From: Bacillus paralicheniformis
Lineage (GTDB): Bacteria; Bacillota; Bacilli; Bacillales; Bacillaceae
Assembly (NCBI RefSeq): GCF_001042485.2
Contig: NZ_LBMN02000008.1
Location: 1 to 64,000 of the forward strand
Direction: 5' to 3'
Length of the DNA: 64,000 nucleotides
Position numbers and translations under genes: made by a program
Part shown: in pieces, positions 35,214 through 45,148 of the stretch
Layout of the letters: each line of letters starts with the position of its first letter
Position numbering within the stretch: position 1 is the first letter of the stretch
Notes under the pieces: model-generated
Databases searched by the model: none
The model's input: the letters and a program-made list of their open reading frames with translations, nothing else
What the model was told of the DNA's origin: nothing

Positions 35214-35549
35214 TTATTGGTTTTTCACCCCCCATTCACATAACCCCTCTAAAACCGGCAATAGTGATTCCGCTTTACCAGTGAGACTGTACTCGACCTT
35301 TGGGGGAACTTGAGGGTATTCTTTCCGCTTCACCAGACCATCCGCTTCCAATTCTTTAAGTTGTGAACTCAATGTTTTATAAGTAATAGCCCCTATTTGT
35401 CTTTTCAGCTCATTAAAGCGAACCGGTTGATTTTCCGCGAGGAGATAAATAATAACCATTTTCCATTTGCCGCCGATCACGGACAATGTGTAGCCAAAAG
35501 GTGTATCTTGAATATTTTTAACTTTGCCTTTATATTCAGCCATACTCAT
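35214..35549 (-). CDS. HxlR-family transcriptional regulator (second copy)
   Basis: A 111-residue winged-helix regulator: PFGYTLSVIGGKWKMVIIYLLAE, KRQIGAITYKTLSSQLKELEADGLVKR and KVEYSLTGKAESLLPVL. Unlike the copy at 28.6 kb it has no Cys before the PFGYTL block, so it may not sense thiol stress. I start at the ATG at 35549 (MSMAEYKGK) with AAGGGAAG upstream. It is divergent from the arginase-like gene and shares an operator-like element with it. Confidence 0.85.
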   Translation of the reverse strand: MSMAEYKGKVKNIQDTPFGYTLSVIGGKWKMVIIYLLAENQPVRFNELKRQIGAITYKTLSSQLKELEADGLVKRKEYPQVPPKVEYSLTGKAESLLPVLEGLCEWGVKNQ

Positions 35550-35570
35550 ATTAACACTTCCCTTTCGGAT

Positions 35571-35631
35571 AGTACCTATCAATAAAGTGCGTACTGTTTT
35601 TTTGTTTGCGTTCATTTTATACTAACCGTAA
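35571..35631. promoter_or_regulatory. candidate HxlR operator in a divergent intergenic region
   Basis: AGTAC (35572-35576) and GTACT (35591-35595) form an inverted pair around AAAGTGC, followed by TTTTATACT. The block repeats the element upstream of ydeN at 28.95 kb and probably serves both divergent promoters here. Confidence 0.5.
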
Positions 35632-35654
35632 TTTGAAGTAAAGGAGACGATAAC

Positions 35655-36569
35655 ATGGCTAAAAAAACGATACGTCTGTTGATGCCGCAATGGCAAGGGG
35701 GAAACAATCCCAACTACTCTTTTGGAGCGGAACTGCTTGCTTGGCTGGCTCCTGAAAATGATCAGCCCATTATTCATGTTCCGGTTCAAACTTATGATGG
35801 AACTCCGCTTGAAAACGAAAACGGAATAAACGGGAGAAAACAACTGCTGGAACAATTGGAGGCTGCTCAGCATATCATTCATGCCCATAAGCCGGATCGC
35901 ATTGTCATGTTTGGCGGTGACTGCTTAGTCGAACAAGCACCATTTGCTTATTTAAACGAACGATACGGCGGGGACTTAGGTTTAATTTGGATTGATGCTC
36001 ACAGCGATTTAGTTAGATATGCCGGATATGATAACGGTCATACATTACCGCTCGGAAATCTTTTGGGAGAAGGAGATGAAGAGTTCGCAAAACATGTGAA
36101 CATTCCCCTTAAACCTGAAAATGTCTTTATCGCGGGATTAGCAGCTCCCACAGAAGAAGAAACAAAAGTGATATCAAAAGAACTTCAAAGACAAGGTATA
36201 GCTTTCACAGAACCAGACACTGATGTGATTAAAAGACTTGGGATTAGAACAGCCGGAACTAAAAAGTTAATGACCAGTACCGAATCTATAAAAGAATGGA
36301 TAAAAGAAAGCAACATCAAGTATCTGGCCATACACCTTGATTTAGACGTGCTTGATCCGAAGGCATTTCGTTCTTTATTATTCGCCAATCCTGAAGCACC
36401 TGTAACTTTTTCTCCTGAGGGAACAATGCAAATGCCGCACCTGCTTCATCTTCTGAAAGAACTCTCTTCCGAAACGGATGTAGTTGGATTAGGTATAACC
36501 GAACATTTGCCGTGGGACTCTATTCATTTGAAGAAGTTGCTTAGTGAAATCCCTATTTTAAATCAATAA
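35655..36569 (+). CDS. arginase/agmatinase/formiminoglutamase-family hydrolase
   Basis: A 304-residue ureohydrolase-fold protein. Metal-ligand motifs are present: FGGDCLVE (His replaced by Cys relative to the usual GGDHS), WIDAHSDL and HLDLDVLDP. The GGDH-to-GGDC change removes one typical manganese ligand, so the reaction may differ from arginase. AAAGGAG precedes the ATG by eight bases. It is divergently transcribed from an HxlR regulator. Confidence 0.8.
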   Translation: MAKKTIRLLMPQWQGGNNPNYSFGAELLAWLAPENDQPIIHVPVQTYDGTPLENENGINGRKQLLEQLEAAQHIIHAHKPDRIVMFGGDCLVEQAPFAYLNERYGGDLGLIWIDAHSDLVRYAGYDNGHTLPLGNLLGEGDEEFAKHVNIPLKPENVFIAGLAAPTEEETKVISKELQRQGIAFTEPDTDVIKRLGIRTAGTKKLMTSTESIKEWIKESNIKYLAIHLDLDVLDPKAFRSLLFANPEAPVTFSPEGTMQMPHLLHLLKELSSETDVVGLGITEHLPWDSIHLKKLLSEIPILNQ

Positions 36570-36624
36570 TTTCATAAAACGGGACAACAACAAAATAATG
36601 GAGTCGAAACCCTCCATAAATAAA

Positions 36625-36698
36625 TACCAAGGGGTCATAACCCTTGGTATTCCTATGATGCGGCCGAGAGACTTGAACTTTCGCGGGCTACGACCCCA
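36625..36698 (-). repeat. decayed tRNA-Leu(GAG) 3' end plus terminator, scar A
   Basis: ATACCAAGGGG...CCCTTGGTAT, then TTCCTATGATGCGGCCGAGAG and ACTTGAAC reproduce the end of the intact tRNA-Leu at 49.55-49.67 kb, including its terminator. The copy decays after the T-arm region. I read it as an old attachment-site remnant. Confidence 0.75.
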
Positions 36699-36837
36699 TT
36701 AAGTCTTCGACAAAGATGATTCGGCCTAACCATTCGGCCTGCCTTTTCATTTCCCGCTCGATCTTTAAGATGCTGCATAAATGACGGCTCTGATTCCGAC
36801 CTTTAACTCCTGCATGGGGTTGAAGGTGGATTTATAT

Positions 36838-37461
36838 TTAATTTTCCAGCCTCATTTTCATCACTGCCGCCAATTGCTCCGCATGGGGATCTCCTTCATT
36901 TTGCAATTGATCAATGATGTTCATGTAGTCTGTATCATTTCGGTTTTGACTTAATTTATATGCAGCCTGAATGTCTTCCACCTTAATCTTAAACCCGACA
37001 ATCGCTTTCAGTTGTCTTTTTAAAAGTTGAGGAGAAAGGTTATCCCATAAAATTGGATTTTCTCGGTGTTTTTCGTATTTTCCCATCATAATTGTTAATT
37101 CTTCTATTAATTCATCTCTCTCTAGAATGCTTGCTTGACCGTATATATGGACGGCTTGATAATTCCATGTTGGAACATCCTCATGCCCATACCAGGAAGA
37201 AGAAATGTATGCGTGCGGCCCCTGAAACATAACAAGCACATCTTGACAGGTTTCAAAAGTTCTCCACTGCGGATTTCCAAAAGAGACATGGCCGGTGATA
37301 TAGTAATCATCACCTTTTTTATTGAATCCCAAAGGCAAATGCGTAGCGATTGGCTTCTCTTGTTCTGTCGTAACAATCGTGCCAAAAGAGTTTTTTTGGA
37401 CAAAATCCAAAATTTCATCAACATTTTCGACTTTAAAATATTTTGGAATATACATCGTCAT
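36838..37461 (-). CDS. paiB: transcriptional regulator PaiB (FMN-binding-like)
   Basis: A 207-residue protein of the PaiB family with a split-barrel flavin-binding fold: MYIPKYFKVENVDEILDFVQKNSFGTIVTT at the start and the GPHAYISSSWYGHEDVPTWNYQAVHIYG block in the middle. In B. subtilis, paiAB represses protease synthesis and sporulation. GGAGG-type site lies before the ATG. It is 16 bases downstream of paiA in the same operon. In B. subtilis paiAB sits elsewhere, and here it lies between two tRNA-Leu scars. Confidence 0.88.
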   Translation of the reverse strand: MTMYIPKYFKVENVDEILDFVQKNSFGTIVTTEQEKPIATHLPLGFNKKGDDYYITGHVSFGNPQWRTFETCQDVLVMFQGPHAYISSSWYGHEDVPTWNYQAVHIYGQASILERDELIEELTIMMGKYEKHRENPILWDNLSPQLLKRQLKAIVGFKIKVEDIQAAYKLSQNRNDTDYMNIIDQLQNEGDPHAEQLAAVMKMRLEN

Positions 37462-37477
37462 CCTCCTTTCAAAAAAG

Positions 37478-38474
<997 letters not shown>

Positions 38475-38583
38475 CATAAACTCCTTTCGAACATGTTTTT
38501 GTTGCAAATACAACATAAATGGCGTACATTAAATATACCGAAATTTTGTTGTATTTGCAATAAAAATAAAGAGGGCGAGTTAA

Positions 38584-39196
38584 GTGAAATATGTTTTTTA
38601 TGTATTAGGAATTTTAATCTTAACCCTTGGGATTGCTTTTACGATTCAATCAGATCTTGGCGCTTCGCCTTTTGACGCACTTTTGGTGGGACTGTCCATA
38701 CATGTGGGGCTTACTGTGGGAAGTTGGGAAGTCATCATTGCTTTGCTATTCATAGGCTGCAATTCTTTTTTAAAAAGCCAAAGACCGGAAGTTTCAGGGA
38801 TGCTAACGGCGTTTATAACGGGGATCGGCATTGATATGTGGCTTTTTTTCCTGCACTTTTTTTATCACACCAGAACAATGGTGGAGCAAAGTGATTTGTT
38901 TTGGAATCGGCTTGGTTGTTACAGGTTTAGGAACCGCGACATACTTATACACAAATTTTGCTCCGATGCCAATTGACCGATTCACATTCATCATAAAAGA
39001 ATTAACGAGAACCAACATATTTGTTTCGAGAACCATCATTTACCTCGTCTTCTTGACAGCGGCCGTCATCTTAAAAGGACCGATTGGCATCGGAACTTTA
39101 TTAACCGTTTGTTTAGGAGGGCTTGTTCTTCATTTTTTTATGCCGTTTGCTGGAAAAGTATTAGGCCGCTTTACAGACGCTCGTATATTACGATAA
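38584..39196 (+). pseudogene. YczE-like membrane protein, broken by a frameshift
   Basis: The first part (MKYVFYVLGILILTLGIAFTIQSDLGASPFDALLVGLS) and the second (VICFGIGLVVTGLGTATYLYTNFAPMPIDRF...) together make one YczE/YitT-type five-helix protein of about 203 residues. They are in different frames. The shift falls in a run of seven T residues at 38857-38863, where one base was gained or lost. The start is GTG. This could be decay, a phase-variable tract or a sequencing error. Confidence 0.75.
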
Positions 39197-39218
39197 GAAA
39201 TGTTTTTAATGCCACTCC

Positions 39219-39437
39219 CTACTTTTTCACAGAACTTTTATTGAAAATCATCAATATGATTCCGGATGCTATTAGACTTACAATCAAGGAAGAGAGAGAT
39301 AATCTAAATATATTTTTCACTCCATTAATGAACAATGACCATAAAACATATATGATGATTGCACTTAAAGTAAACATTCTGAACCATCTAGGTATTGCGA
39401 GCCAAACTTTCAATAGATAAGTTGAGAGTTTCCCCAT
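39219..39437 (-). CDS. small two-helix membrane protein (hypothetical)
   Basis: A 72-residue hydrophobic protein: helices at about 18-38 and 44-65, basic ends (MGKLSTYLLK, NKSSVKK). AAGGAGG stands seven bases before the ATG, which makes it more convincing than other short frames nearby. It is convergent with the yczE-like pseudogene. Family and function not recognised. Confidence 0.6.
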   Translation of the reverse strand: MGKLSTYLLKVWLAIPRWFRMFTLSAIIIYVLWSLFINGVKNIFRLSLSSLIVSLIASGIILMIFNKSSVKK

Positions 39438-39505
39438 TTTGCGCCTCCTTGTTATCTATTCGACCTTTTACCAAAGCCTAACATAGTTAAAAACAAAAAA
39501 GAAAA

Positions 39506-39600
39506 AAATACCAAGGACTCATAACCCTTGGTATTCCGGTGATACTGCCGAGAAAACTTGAACCTTCATGGGGGGTTCCCCCATAAGGACTTCAATAAAA
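39506..39600 (-). repeat. decayed tRNA-Leu(GAG) 3' end plus terminator, scar B
   Basis: ATACCAAGG...CCCTTGGTAT, then TGATACTGCCGAGAAAACTTGAACCTTCATGGGG and CTTCAATAAAAGTGAAAG. It is diverged from the intact tRNA-Leu gene but collinear to about its anticodon. The CAATAAAAGTGAAAG tail matches the tails of scars C and D. Confidence 0.7.
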
Positions 39601-39763
39601 GTGAAAGTATTTTGTCCGTTACAAAAGTTATTTCAAGCATTTGAAATTTGTATTTTGGGCATAAAATGTTACTGTTCAAGCAACATGAATGTGTTCTTAT
39701 CGAAACGAATGAGGGATTTATACTAAGTTTTTGTCTTGAACTCCCGAATTGATTGCATCCGGA

Positions 39764-41059
39764 TTATCTTTTACCTCCACGAGACCATGCCACCACAGGA
39801 ATGAGTAATAAGGATAAGATTCCTCCAGTAAGTGATAATGTTAGATAACTTGAACCTGCCACAATCATTCCGGACAATGCGCCGCCGGCAGCTCCTGACA
39901 ATGCAATTAGAACATCCACCGTACCTTGTGTTTTCGCGCGTGTGGCCGTTTCAGTTGAATCAACAATCAGTGCAGTCCCGCTTATCAAACCAAAATTCCA
40001 CCCTAATCCCAGTAAAGAAAGAGCAATGACGATAAGAACCATAGAATCTCCTGGTGCAAATGCTGCTATTAAGCCCGCCAGAAGCAGCGTAGTTCCAGAT
40101 GCAATCGCCATTGCAGTACGTCCCAACTTATCAACAAGAACTCCTGTAACCAGTGAAGGGAGATACATGGCGCCTATATGAAAACCAATAACAAGACCAA
40201 CTGCACCCAAGTCATGCCCATGATGTCTCATATGAACCGGTGTCATTGTCATAATAGCGACCATTACAATTTGGGTAAGAACCATAACTGCCGCACCAAC
40301 AATTATGCCTCTTTTGTTTTCTGTGTGTTCAGTTGTTGTCAAATGTCCTTTATCACTTGGTTCTTGCTTGATCGATTCGATTGTTCTTGCGATAACTAAT
40401 GGATCTGGACGAAGCATGATGAAAAGAACAACACCTGCTAAGATATATGCCGCCGCGGCTAAAATGAAAGGGCCCGCTAGTGACGGAACACCGATAGAAT
40501 GGGCGAAACCCCCCATCACATTCACTAAATTCGGACCCGCAACCGCGCCAAATGTCGTCATAACCATTGTCACACTGACAGCAGTCGCCCGCTGCTTACG
40601 ATTTGCCAAGTCCGTACCTGCATAACGAGCTTGTAAATTTGTCGCTGTTCCAGCACCGTAAATAAGCAATGAAGCAAATAACAAGAAAATACTATTTATG
40701 ATTGCTGCAATGATGACTCCTATTGCTCCAAGACCGCCAATCATAAAACCGGCTGAAAGACCTGCACGACGACCATAGCGTTGAGAAAGTCTGCCTACAA
40801 ATAAGGCTGCCCCCGCTGATCCTAAAGTAAATAAAGCTGTCGGGACCCCTGCGTAAGCATCCGTTCCGAGCATTTGCTGAGCAATAAGGGCACCGACAGT
40901 AATTCCTGCCGCCAGCCCTGCACCGCCAAAAATTTGTGAAACACTTACAACAAATAATGTACGCTTGTATAACGTTTTTTGTTTTTCTGGGGAACCAATG
41001 TAGCTTTGTAATGAAGCTGATTGAACGTCTAACGATTTTACACTTTCTTTGTGCAGCAT
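39764..41059 (-). CDS. ydeG: MFS transporter, YdeG-like
   Basis: A 431-residue, 12-helix major-facilitator exporter. FVGRLSQRYGRRAGLSAGF is the loop 2-3 motif A, and a charged cytoplasmic loop (IESIKQEPSDKGHLTTTEHTENKRG) separates the halves. It follows a MocR-type regulator gene on the same strand, the ydeF-ydeG pairing of B. subtilis; the symbol rests on that context. Start at the ATG at 41059 with GGCAGG upstream. The regulator is frameshifted, so control may be lost. Substrate unknown. Confidence 0.78.
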   Translation of the reverse strand: MLHKESVKSLDVQSASLQSYIGSPEKQKTLYKRTLFVVSVSQIFGGAGLAAGITVGALIAQQMLGTDAYAGVPTALFTLGSAGAALFVGRLSQRYGRRAGLSAGFMIGGLGAIGVIIAAIINSIFLLFASLLIYGAGTATNLQARYAGTDLANRKQRATAVSVTMVMTTFGAVAGPNLVNVMGGFAHSIGVPSLAGPFILAAAAYILAGVVLFIMLRPDPLVIARTIESIKQEPSDKGHLTTTEHTENKRGIIVGAAVMVLTQIVMVAIMTMTPVHMRHHGHDLGAVGLVIGFHIGAMYLPSLVTGVLVDKLGRTAMAIASGTTLLLAGLIAAFAPGDSMVLIVIALSLLGLGWNFGLISGTALIVDSTETATRAKTQGTVDVLIALSGAAGGALSGMIVAGSSYLTLSLTGGILSLLLIPVVAWSRGGKR

Positions 41060-41116
41060 ATCTAACCTGCCTTCCTTGATCAACCTCCAACTAGATTTGA
41101 ATCATCATAACACGCG

Positions 41117-41148
41117 CAAAAAAACCATACAATATTGAAATTGTATGG
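41117..41148 (-). terminator. terminator after the MocR-type pseudogene
   Basis: CCATACAAT (41125-41133) pairs with ATTGTATGG (41140-41148), followed on the minus strand by seven T residues. Confidence 0.85.
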
Positions 41149-41158
41149 CGGACAATAA

Positions 41159-42543
41159 TTAGGCAAGATCGTTTAGCAAGCGCCTAAGGATTATTAATCC
41201 TTTTTCAAGCTCTTCGAGCGTTTCTGGTGCACATACAGAAACCCTTACCGCCCTTTCCGGACAACTATTCCCAACTACGAAGCGTTCAGCCGCATACACT
41301 TGCACTCCATGTTCAGCAGCTAATTTTTCAAATTCAGCACCTGTGATCCCACCCGGTAACAACAACCACCGAAAGATGCCTGTTTCACCACCTAAACACG
41401 TATAGTCAGCAAAATATCGATTTGCGATTTGGTTTCTGCAAATCGTTTGTTCACGATGCCCCTCAATTAAGACTTCAAATTGATTTGATACAATCGTGCG
41501 CGCAGCAAGTTCTGCTAATAGCGGGGAAACCGTTATATTTAAATTATAAAGCGCCCTCGAAACCGGCTCCTTAAATTGATACGGCACTGCAACATACGCC
41601 AGTCGCAGCCCCGGTGCCAATGATTTAGATAAACTTGCGATATGGATCACCTGTTCCGGCGCGAATGATGCAAGGGCTGGAAGTGGATTTTTGCCAAGAA
41701 GATGGTACGATGCATCTTCAATAACAAACAAATTATACTTCTTTGCAATTTCTGCAATGATCTTTCGATTCTCTACAGACATAAAGGAAGCTGTCGGATT
41801 ATGGTAATCCGGGATCAAATAAATGCCTGTAATGTTTTCATTTTTATAAGCATATTCAAGTGACTCCGGCTTCATTTCACCGTTCTCGGATTTTATCGGT
41901 ACAATTTGCACACTTAGCATTGATGCAACAGTTTTTAATCCGGATATGTATGATGATCAACACCAATGCGGTCTCCAGGCTTACAAAGACCCGCCAATGC
42001 GGCAGCGATCGCATTTTGTCCCCCATTTGCAAATAAAATGTGCTCAACGGTCGTTTCAAAACCGCCTCTTCGAATTAGCTTTACAGCTGCATCCTTTTGC
42101 CAAAGGCTTTCGCCCGCCCGGCCATAACCAAACCATTTTTCATAATCTGTCTCTTGCAGCATGTTGCTCAAATGGAGCATGAGCGGCTCGTAAGAAGCAT
42201 GATCCGGCAGTGTTGCTCCCATTTCAATGAGCTTTGGCTTTGTATCCTCAAGTAAATACGCATTCGATAACGCATCATACGATACAAATGTGCCGCTCCC
42301 AACAGTTGCACTTAACAGGCCCTTTAACTCACACATTTTAAACGCCTTTGAAATGGTACTCAAATTTAAATCCAAATAATCAGCCAGTTCCCGCTGAGGA
42401 GGAAGTTTTGTTCCAGGCAATAAAACTCCGTTTACTATATCCTGCTCCAATTGCCTTGCAAGTGCTTTATAAATGGGCTTTTCAGTTTTATCAATCGATG
42501 GCTTCCAGCTCATCGGATAGTTTTCAAAAGAATTGATCGGCAT
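41159..42543 (-). pseudogene. ydeF: MocR/GntR-aminotransferase regulator, frameshifted (YdeF-like)
   Basis: The upstream piece (42543-41935) has a GntR winged helix, PIYKALARQLEQDIVNGVLLPGTKLPPQRELADYLDLNLSTISKAF, and the start of an aminotransferase-I fold. The downstream piece (to 41159) has the PLP-Lys region IASLSKSLAPGLRLAY. They join if one G is restored near 41941, giving HTYPGLKTVASML in place of HTYPD-stop. Joined length is about 461 residues, normal for MocR regulators. Such proteins bind PLP and usually control a neighbouring gene, here the MFS pump. The single-base loss probably inactivates it. Confidence 0.82.
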
Positions 42544-42630
42544 GATACGCCATCCTTTTTTCGTTCTATTATATGGTTGTGCTGTTTATAAAACAATTAT
42601 AAGAAATGACGGACAAGTTAGACTGCGACT

Positions 42631-43040
42631 TTAAGTAATAGGTACTAAATCGACAACATCAGGTGGAAGTCCGGCTTTTATAAATGCAGCAATTCATTTT
42701 TCTTGAATGTTGAACTTTTTCAATGTAGTTTGCTACTTTATAAAAACCGTTTTTCGCCTTTTTGGCATAATTTTTTAGCAATCACGGCTTTTCCAAGTAT
42801 GTACCCGAGTGCTTGTTCAGCTAGTTTTTTGGCTAACGCCGAAGCCCAGTGCTGAGCATGGAAACTCTTTGATGTTTAGGATTATCATGAGCGCCATGAT
42901 ATGAATTTCTTTTTGAGACAGTTGTCCTACAGATGGATAGCTAACAGTCTGGGTGATATTTCTTTGTTGTGTCTGCGCTGTAGTAGAAGCTGCACTTACA
43001 CTAGGAGCTAAAAACAAAGACAATATTGACATAATCTCAA
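42631..43040 (-). pseudogene. decayed secreted-protein gene
   Basis: The minus strand begins with a truncated signal peptide (SILSLFLAPSVSAASTTAQ) and RNITQTVSYPSVGQLSQKE. In other frames it continues as LAKKLAEQALGYILGKAVIAKK and AFIKAGLPPDVVDLVPIT. At least two frameshifts are needed to join them. The layout (signal peptide, then a helical Ala/Lys-rich C-terminus) resembles small secreted Bacillus proteins of bacteriocin-like type. I do not recognise the family with certainty. Confidence 0.5.
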
Positions 43041-43093
43041 AAGAGTGCAAGTTTATTTATAGAAGTATTAACCTAAGGAGCCAATAACAAATC

Positions 43094-44080
43094 ATGAATA
43101 ATGTTTCATTAATATATAAGGAATTTGGTGATCCGCTTCAAAAATTACAGCTATATACCGGAGAAAAGCTTCCTCTTCAGCCAAATGAAATTCTTGTTAA
43201 AATGATTGCCAGTCCAATTAATCCATCAGATTTGCTTCCAATTAGAGGGGCCTATTCTCATAGAATTAAGCTGCCGGCTGTTGCAGGATATGATGGTGTG
43301 GGAATTGTCATAGATCAGGGCAAAGATGTATCACCATCATTGATTGGAAAAAGGGTCCTCCCTGTAAGAGGAGAGGGAACTTGGCAACAATATGTAACCA
43401 CCAAAGCTGATTATGCAATAGAGCTGCCTCCATCAATAAGTGATAACGACGCCAGTCAACTGTATATTAATCCATTAACAGCCTGGCTAATTTGTACGGA
43501 ATCATTGCGTGTTCAGCCGAATGAAATTGTGTTAATGAATGGCGGAGGTACATCTATTGCAGGTTTGTTTGCGCAAATTTCTACAATACTGGGATTCCGT
43601 TTAATTGTCATTACAAGAAACAGCCGCAAGATAGAAAAACTTCAAAAACTTGGGGCATGGAGAGTCATCGACGCTTCCAACGGTTCTATATATGAACAGA
43701 TTTCTGATGCTTGCGACATCGGTGTTGACCATGCAATTGACTCTGTTGGAGGAGAAAGCGGCGAACTGCTGGCGAGGATGTTAAAACCTGAAGGAACGTT
43801 TGTCAGTTATGGTCTGTTGTCAGGTATACCAAACGATTGGCGAAAGTTACACAATGTATACCATGTGTCACCACAATTATTCGCCTTAAGACTCTGGAAC
43901 GAGAGACATTCCGTTTCTGAATACCGCAATCGCTTCTCGCAGGTGATTAAGCTCGTTGAGAGCGGAAGAATGGTCATCAATGCTCCAGAAAAAGTATATG
44001 ATTTTGAAGATTTCTATGATGCGTTGAAGCATTATGAACAGCCGGGTTTGAATGGAAAAATACTGTTGAACTTTGCATGA
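43094..44080 (+). CDS. zinc-independent MDR oxidoreductase (quinone/enoyl reductase type)
   Basis: A 328-residue medium-chain reductase. The N-terminal GroES-like domain has NPSDLLPIRGAYSHRIKLPAVAGYDGVGIV. A Rossmann domain follows with LMNGGGTSIAGLFAQISTILG and ends with GLNGKILLNF. Structural and catalytic zinc ligands are absent, as in quinone oxidoreductase and trans-2-enoyl reductase subgroups that use NADPH. AAGGAG lies 14 bases before the ATG, a little far. It is not obviously linked to its neighbours. Confidence 0.83.
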   Translation: MNNVSLIYKEFGDPLQKLQLYTGEKLPLQPNEILVKMIASPINPSDLLPIRGAYSHRIKLPAVAGYDGVGIVIDQGKDVSPSLIGKRVLPVRGEGTWQQYVTTKADYAIELPPSISDNDASQLYINPLTAWLICTESLRVQPNEIVLMNGGGTSIAGLFAQISTILGFRLIVITRNSRKIEKLQKLGAWRVIDASNGSIYEQISDACDIGVDHAIDSVGGESGELLARMLKPEGTFVSYGLLSGIPNDWRKLHNVYHVSPQLFALRLWNERHSVSEYRNRFSQVIKLVESGRMVINAPEKVYDFEDFYDALKHYEQPGLNGKILLNFA

Positions 44081-44283
44081 AGGAGATGTAACCAAAAGAA
44101 AGAAAAAGTAGTAGTTGTAATTGAAAAGAAAAATAAAAAATTTATATAAATTCCGCATTTTGTCAATCGATTATGTTATACTGTAAACAACCTTTGAAGC
44201 GTTAAATCTTTTTCTATTACCTTTTACCACCTCCCTACTCGAACGTTGAGTAGGGTTTTTTATTAAGCATTATACAGAGAACA

Positions 44284-44316
44284 TAAAAAAACAGGCCCTA
44301 TATAAAGAGCCTGTTT
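44284..44316 (-). terminator. terminator of cspC
   Basis: ACAGGC (44291-44296) and GCCTGT (44309-44314) pair; the minus strand then has seven T residues. Confidence 0.85.
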
Positions 44317-44333
44317 GTATAAACGATTGAAGA

Positions 44334-44549
<216 letters not shown>

Positions 44550-44656
44550 CTAGTGCGTTACCGCACATTGTATTACTATCCTTGCCCAAAGTATCATCAA
44601 GACGAAAAGTCAATATTCATACTATCCTTTACACCGAACAAAAATAATTCTTCTTT

Positions 44657-44685
44657 ATCATAACAGGAAACGGAAATAATTGCAA
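44657..44685 (-). promoter_or_regulatory. cspC promoter with long leader
   Basis: Minus-strand -35 TTGCAA (44680-44685) and -10 TATGAT (44657-44662) are 17 bases apart. The resulting 5' leader of about 110 bases is typical of csp genes. Confidence 0.6.
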
Positions 44686-44790
44686 ATCATATTATCGTTT
44701 TATTCATGGCATTTTTTCTTAAACGTGTGGATAGTAGTGCAGAAGCGGTAGGCGTCAATTATGCTGCATCAAATATATAACATGTCTAAG

Positions 44791-44842
44791 AGGTTTGAAA
44801 ACACCGTGAAAATGAATCGCGAGTGTCTTCAAACCTTTTTCT
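44791..44842 (+). terminator. orphan terminator-like hairpin
   Basis: AGGTTTGAA (44791-44799) pairs with TTCAAACCT (44828-44836), extended by ACAC/GTGT, and is followed by TTTTTC. No plus-strand gene lies within 700 bases upstream, so it may be left over from a deleted gene. The rest of 44690-45148 shows nothing supported. Confidence 0.6.
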
Positions 44843-45148
44843 TTGCTAAAATTGATTTTCTTTAAAAAGCTCTGCTGTTTCTTGTTCATGATGTCTGTTC
44901 CTCAAACAATCAATGTTCACGGTCTAAAAAGAACAATTCCCATAGGGAAGCAGGGAGAGAGTTTTGCCCGATAAAGAGCCGGGTATAATTTTCATACGCC
45001 TTTTGTATCCCGGCCAACTCTGCAAATCAGTTTCGAGTTTCCAATAAAGAGGGCTAAGAACGATACTTATATGATGTATGACACTGGGACTTCAAAGGCA
45101 ATAAAACGTACACTTAGAAACTCATCAGGGAAGGGGAAACTTTAAAAA

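Noticed and set aside
36625..36698. Possible functional tRNA at scar A
   Set aside because: The anticodon stem and 5' half are missing or scrambled, so it cannot fold as a tRNA; the same holds for scars B, C and D.
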